A stretch of DNA of 64,000 nucleotides from Nitrosomonadales bacterium (lineage in GTDB: Bacteria; Pseudomonadota; Gammaproteobacteria; Burkholderiales; Gallionellaceae): positions 1-64,000 of the forward strand of contig JACRAT010000043.1 in the NCBI GenBank assembly GCA_016234685.1. Reading direction: 5' to 3'. A program made the position numbers and the translations under genes. Positions 61,462-64,000 of this stretch are shown here, piece by piece (position 1 is the first letter of the stretch; every line of letters starts with the position of its first letter). Under the pieces are notes generated by a model. The model saw only the letters and a program-made list of their open reading frames with translations, ran no database searches and was not told the DNA's origin.

Positions 61462-62061
61462 ATGCACCTCATCCGCACCATCCTGTTTAGCCTCGCCCTA
61501 TCCAGCGCCACGGTCAGCGCCGCCCCTCTTGAACAGACCGCCGTGTTCGCCGGGGGCTGTTTCTGGGGCGTGGATGCGGTGTTCAAGCATGTCCGGGGCG
61601 TGTCCGAAGTCGTTTCTGGTTACGCAGGCGGCAGTGCGGAGACGGCGCATTACGAGCAGGTGAGCAACGGCGACACCGGCCACGCCGAGTCGGTGCAAGT
61701 GCGCTTCGACCCGGCGCGGGTCTCCTATACGCAACTGCTACAGGTGTTCTTCAGCGTGGCGCACGACCCGACCCAGCTCAATCGCCAAGGGCCGGACAGC
61801 GGCAGCCAGTATCGCTCGGCGATCTTCTACACCAGCGCCGAACAGCGGCAGGCGGCGCAGGACTACATCCAGCAACTCACCCGCGCACATACCTTTGCCG
61901 CGCCCATCGTCACCCAGGTGGTGCCGCTGCAACGCTTTTATCCCGCCGAAGCGCATCACCAGAACTATCTGGCGCTGCATCCTTACCAGCCCTACATCGT
62001 GTTCAACGACCAGCCGAAAGTGGAGCAGTTGCGCAAGCAGTTCCCGGCGCTGTACCAATAG
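61462..62061 (+). CDS. msrA: Exported peptide-methionine (S)-S-oxide reductase
   Basis: 199 residues: signal peptide 1-20 (ending VSA), catalytic GGCFWG with Cys33, and the MsrA signatures [24 protein letters not shown] and [32 protein letters not shown]. It completes an S- plus R-sulfoxide repair set with msrB and dipZ. Confidence 0.95.
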   Translation: MHLIRTILFSLALSSATVSAAPLEQTAVFAGGCFWGVDAVFKHVRGVSEVVSGYAGGSAETAHYEQVSNGDTGHAESVQVRFDPARVSYTQLLQVFFSVAHDPTQLNRQGPDSGSQYRSAIFYTSAEQRQAAQDYIQQLTRAHTFAAPIVTQVVPLQRFYPAEAHHQNYLALHPYQPYIVFNDQPKVEQLRKQFPALYQ

Positions 62062-62075
62062 TCAGGGAGAGCGAC

Positions 62076-62426
62076 ATGGTGAGCGCGCTCGGAGTTGCGA
62101 CGCCCTACGTGGGCAATTACGCACGGCCCTCTTCGGCTGGCTTGGAGTCCCAACTCGACCAATACAAAGTAAAACTGGCCGACTGGGAGAATTGCCCGTC
62201 TTGTAAGACGCCAGAAGGCAAGGCCAAGATCGCAGAGATCAGCGACAGGATCAGCGAGATCGAGCAGCGCCTGAAAGTGGCAGATGCAGCCAAACGGACT
62301 GATTCGCCTGCCGCAACGCCTCGCTTAGACCAGAGTCCGTCGGTATCCGTCCCCGGAGGGGGCATAGGCTATGGATCGCTTGTAGTCGGGCCCTCGCTGG
62401 GGGGGTATTTGAATGTATTTGCCTGA
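62076..62426 (+). CDS. Uncharacterised 116-residue protein with coiled-coil centre
   Basis: I do not recognise a family. The centre (about 22-72) is a charged helix with a heptad-like pattern and one CPSC (ENCPSCKTPEG); the C-terminus is Gly-rich. RBS CAGGGAGAGCGAC. It lies 14 bp after msrA and could be part of that operon; a strong terminator follows. No signal peptide. Confidence 0.6.
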   Translation: MVSALGVATPYVGNYARPSSAGLESQLDQYKVKLADWENCPSCKTPEGKAKIAEISDRISEIEQRLKVADAAKRTDSPAATPRLDQSPSVSVPGGGIGYGSLVVGPSLGGYLNVFA

Positions 62427-62452
62427 GCTGCGAATCAATAGTTGGATGAACG

Positions 62453-62480
62453 AAATCGGCCGCGCTTCTGCGGCCGATTT
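62453..62480 (+). terminator. Intrinsic terminator of the msr operon
   Basis: Perfect 10-bp stem AAATCGGCCG / CGGCCGATTT, 8-nt loop, followed by TTATTC (giving five T in a row). It ends the msrB-dipZ-msrA-116aa unit. Confidence 0.88.
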
Positions 62481-62519
62481 TTATTCAGGTTGCCCATCTC
62501 GTCTGCTACCGGAAGCTGT

Positions 62520-62545
62520 AACACAAGGGGCTGGCCCCTTGTGTT
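62520..62545. other. Perfect leader hairpin upstream of the lipoprotein gene
   Basis: 11-bp stem AACACAAGGGG / CCCCTTGTGTT with loop CTGG, about 40 bp upstream of the next gene; not followed by T. Could be a leader structure or a second terminator remnant. Confidence 0.5.
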
Positions 62546-62589
62546 AGCATTCCTTCAGCCACACGGGGGGCTGACTGGGAAGCATGTTC

Positions 62590-63885
62590 ATGCGATTGAT
62601 ATTGGTATTTTTTTTCTTTGGTTTGCTGGCAGGTTGCGCCGGGCCGAAATACACCATTGATGATGGCCGCAAAGTAAACGAGGCGTTGCTGGGCGAGATT
62701 CGCGCTTATGGGCAGGGGGAGAAGGCGCTGCGTCCGGCCATTGTGCGGGCCTCGACTTTGAAAGATCCCGAATGCGACACTCAATGGGAATTGCCCTTTT
62801 CGGTGGCCTCCAGTTATGACGAGAGCGAGGATGATCGCGTGGCGTGGGTGCGCGGACTGGGGGTGGACGAGCGCTTGACGGTCATCGGTGCGGCGCCAGA
62901 TAGCCCGCTAAAGATCAATGACAAGATCCAGAAGATCGGCGCTTTCGAAACCAGTAATACGGAAAAGATGCTGCTGTTGTTGGCGAAACAGCGCGACGAA
63001 GGTTTTCCGTTCGAAGTCACCTTGACCAGCAATAAAAAAGCCCGCATCGTGCCATTCAAAGTCTGTCGAGGATATACCCGGTTGGCTCCTCCCAAAAGCC
63101 CGAAAACACAAGACTATCACTGGCTGCTCAGCGTCCAGCCGCTGGATGTGGCGCGCGTCGGCCTGACTGAGGATGAGGCGCTATGGGTGGTGCTCTGGGC
63201 GCAGGGCGTCTCGGAAGAGGGTGGCTTGCGCATGAAGTCGTATCACTACAGTAAGGAGATCGCCAGTACGGTGTATACCTTGTTCACCATTGCTTCGGGT
63301 ATCCATGCCGCTGCGCTGGCCAGTGAAGCGGCGCTCAATATCGCTAGGTCGACCGCCACTAGCATGGTGAGTGACGTGATTCGAAACCAGTTGCTCGAAG
63401 GGGCAAGTACGCTGCGCGAGAAGTTGTCGCCACAGCAGGTACAAACTGCCATGCAGCAGGCTGCCGCCAACCGGAAATCCCTATCCGGGGTCGCTTGGGT
63501 GGCATCGACCATGTTCGAGGAGGCGGACGCCTGGGCCTACACTCGACTCAAAACCTTGAAGGCGAATCCCTTGGCCGCCTTTACCTTGCATCAAAAACTG
63601 ATCGAACGCAAATTCACCTCCAATTCGATGATCTTGGATCCAGAGCGCTTCAAGGCCTTGAATAAGCTGGCCGAGGATGATGGACGAGGAGAGGACGTGA
63701 TTGCCATCTTGCAGGGCATCAGGCCCGAGGATTTGCAGTTTGAAATAAGCGACATGCCGGTGGCGTCTGCCGATGCTTTCAGTTACGACGACATGCGCGA
63801 CAGTGCGAATGGCTCACAGCCCTACGCCCACGGCTTGGTGGATGGAATGCTGAACATGCCGGTCGCATCAGGTAACGCCAATTGA
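62590..63885 (+). CDS. Lipoprotein with PDZ-like segment and degenerate M48-like region
   Basis: About 431 residues with a lipobox (FGLLAGC, Cys about 16). A PDZ-like stretch follows (GLGVDERLTVIGAAPDSPL...INDKIQKIG, about 85-150). The region LTEDEALWVVLWAQGV aligns in shape with the M48 peptidase HExxH segment but lacks H, E and H. A later FEEADAWAYTRLKTL resembles the downstream M48 EAD motif. So it may be a pseudo-peptidase. ATG 62590 fits a GGGAAG RBS better than ATG 62584. Overlaps the next start. Confidence 0.6.
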   Translation: MRLILVFFFFGLLAGCAGPKYTIDDGRKVNEALLGEIRAYGQGEKALRPAIVRASTLKDPECDTQWELPFSVASSYDESEDDRVAWVRGLGVDERLTVIGAAPDSPLKINDKIQKIGAFETSNTEKMLLLLAKQRDEGFPFEVTLTSNKKARIVPFKVCRGYTRLAPPKSPKTQDYHWLLSVQPLDVARVGLTEDEALWVVLWAQGVSEEGGLRMKSYHYSKEIASTVYTLFTIASGIHAAALASEAALNIARSTATSMVSDVIRNQLLEGASTLREKLSPQQVQTAMQQAAANRKSLSGVAWVASTMFEEADAWAYTRLKTLKANPLAAFTLHQKLIERKFTSNSMILDPERFKALNKLAEDDGRGEDVIAILQGIRPEDLQFEISDMPVASADAFSYDDMRDSANGSQPYAHGLVDGMLNMPVASGNAN

Positions 63886-64000
63886 TGCCCTCCAACCTGT
63901 CCAAGATGCTGACGCGCTCGATATGTTGGGCCGTGCTGGCGTCGCTATTGATGCTCACCGGGCTGTCGCTGGCGGAGGATGCGCCTGTTCCTGCTGTGCT
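63885..64000 (+). CDS. Start of an exported protein (partial)
   Basis: ATG at 63885 overlaps the previous stop (TGATG) and opens a frame to the window edge. Residues 1-31 look like a signal peptide (RSICWAVLASLLMLTGLSLA). Coupled to the lipoprotein gene. Nature unknown. Confidence 0.6.
   Translation, partial: MPSNLSKMLTRSICWAVLASLLMLTGLSLAEDAPVPAV

Overview
The window reads as a chromosomal segment of a betaproteobacterium of roughly 60 % GC (estimated by eye), most likely in or near the Nitrosomonadales (Gallionellaceae-like). The evidence is gene order: mnmG-rsmG-parA-parB-atp (the usual oriC-proximal block), tkt-gap-pgk-pyk-fba on one strand, tsaB-rimI-udg, and a Neisseria/Burkholderia-type porin. 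The species is inference. Almost every base is ordinary housekeeping coding sequence. I saw no rRNA, tRNA, CRISPR array or prophage.

Layout. 1-140: tail of an IS3-family insertion sequence. 310-4460: tRNA/rRNA modification (mnmG, rsmG) and chromosome partition (parA, parB). 4497-11838: complete F1Fo ATP synthase operon with a sigma70 promoter and an intrinsic terminator. 11904-15925: glmU, glmS and an orphan ParA ATPase sitting at the attTn7 position. 15996-20887: trpG-trpD, then yqgE-ruvX-pyrB-pyrC', the last a dihydroorotase homologue without its HxH metal ligands. 21000-29753: oligopeptidase prlC, a DUF4124/glutaredoxin-like protein, helicase hrpA, a VanZ-like protein, a 2Fe-2S ferredoxin and an alpha/beta hydrolase. 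29750-31594: a NodIJ-like ABC exporter. 31692-35809: porin, coq7, comM, ubiK. 35949-43035: tkt-gap-pgk-pyk-fba on the minus strand. 43354-48253: ispD, ispF, a YjjJ/HipH-type HipA kinase homologue in AT-richer DNA, then tsaB-rimI-udg. 48250-55205 (minus): lpxH, cyclophilin, L,D-transpeptidase plus TPR partner, lipoyl-domain lpdA, proA. 55311-57789: trpC (far from trpGD), hemJ-like gene, THUMP rRNA methyltransferase. 57814-62061: ECF sigma factor SigF with its NrsF anti-sigma, divergent from msrB-dipZ-msrA. 62076-64000: an uncharacterised secreted/lipoprotein cluster.

Two things stand out. First, GC-rich palindromic repeats (CTCTCCC...GGGAGAG type) lie not only between genes but in frame inside conserved enzymes: once in prlC, three times in hrpA, once in trpC and perhaps in tsaB. 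The prlC copy and one hrpA copy are the same roughly 100-bp element read in the same frame, giving related peptides with a shared MASS(S/F)IR core. This parallels the Rickettsia palindromic elements. Second, the sigF-nrsF / msrB-dipZ-msrA locus looks like a self-contained envelope methionine-sulfoxide repair system. A GTAACC-N16-CGAA sequence lies between sigF and msrB; as I recall it, this is the promoter consensus reported for Caulobacter sigma F. NrsF here lacks one of the two cysteines expected in the family.
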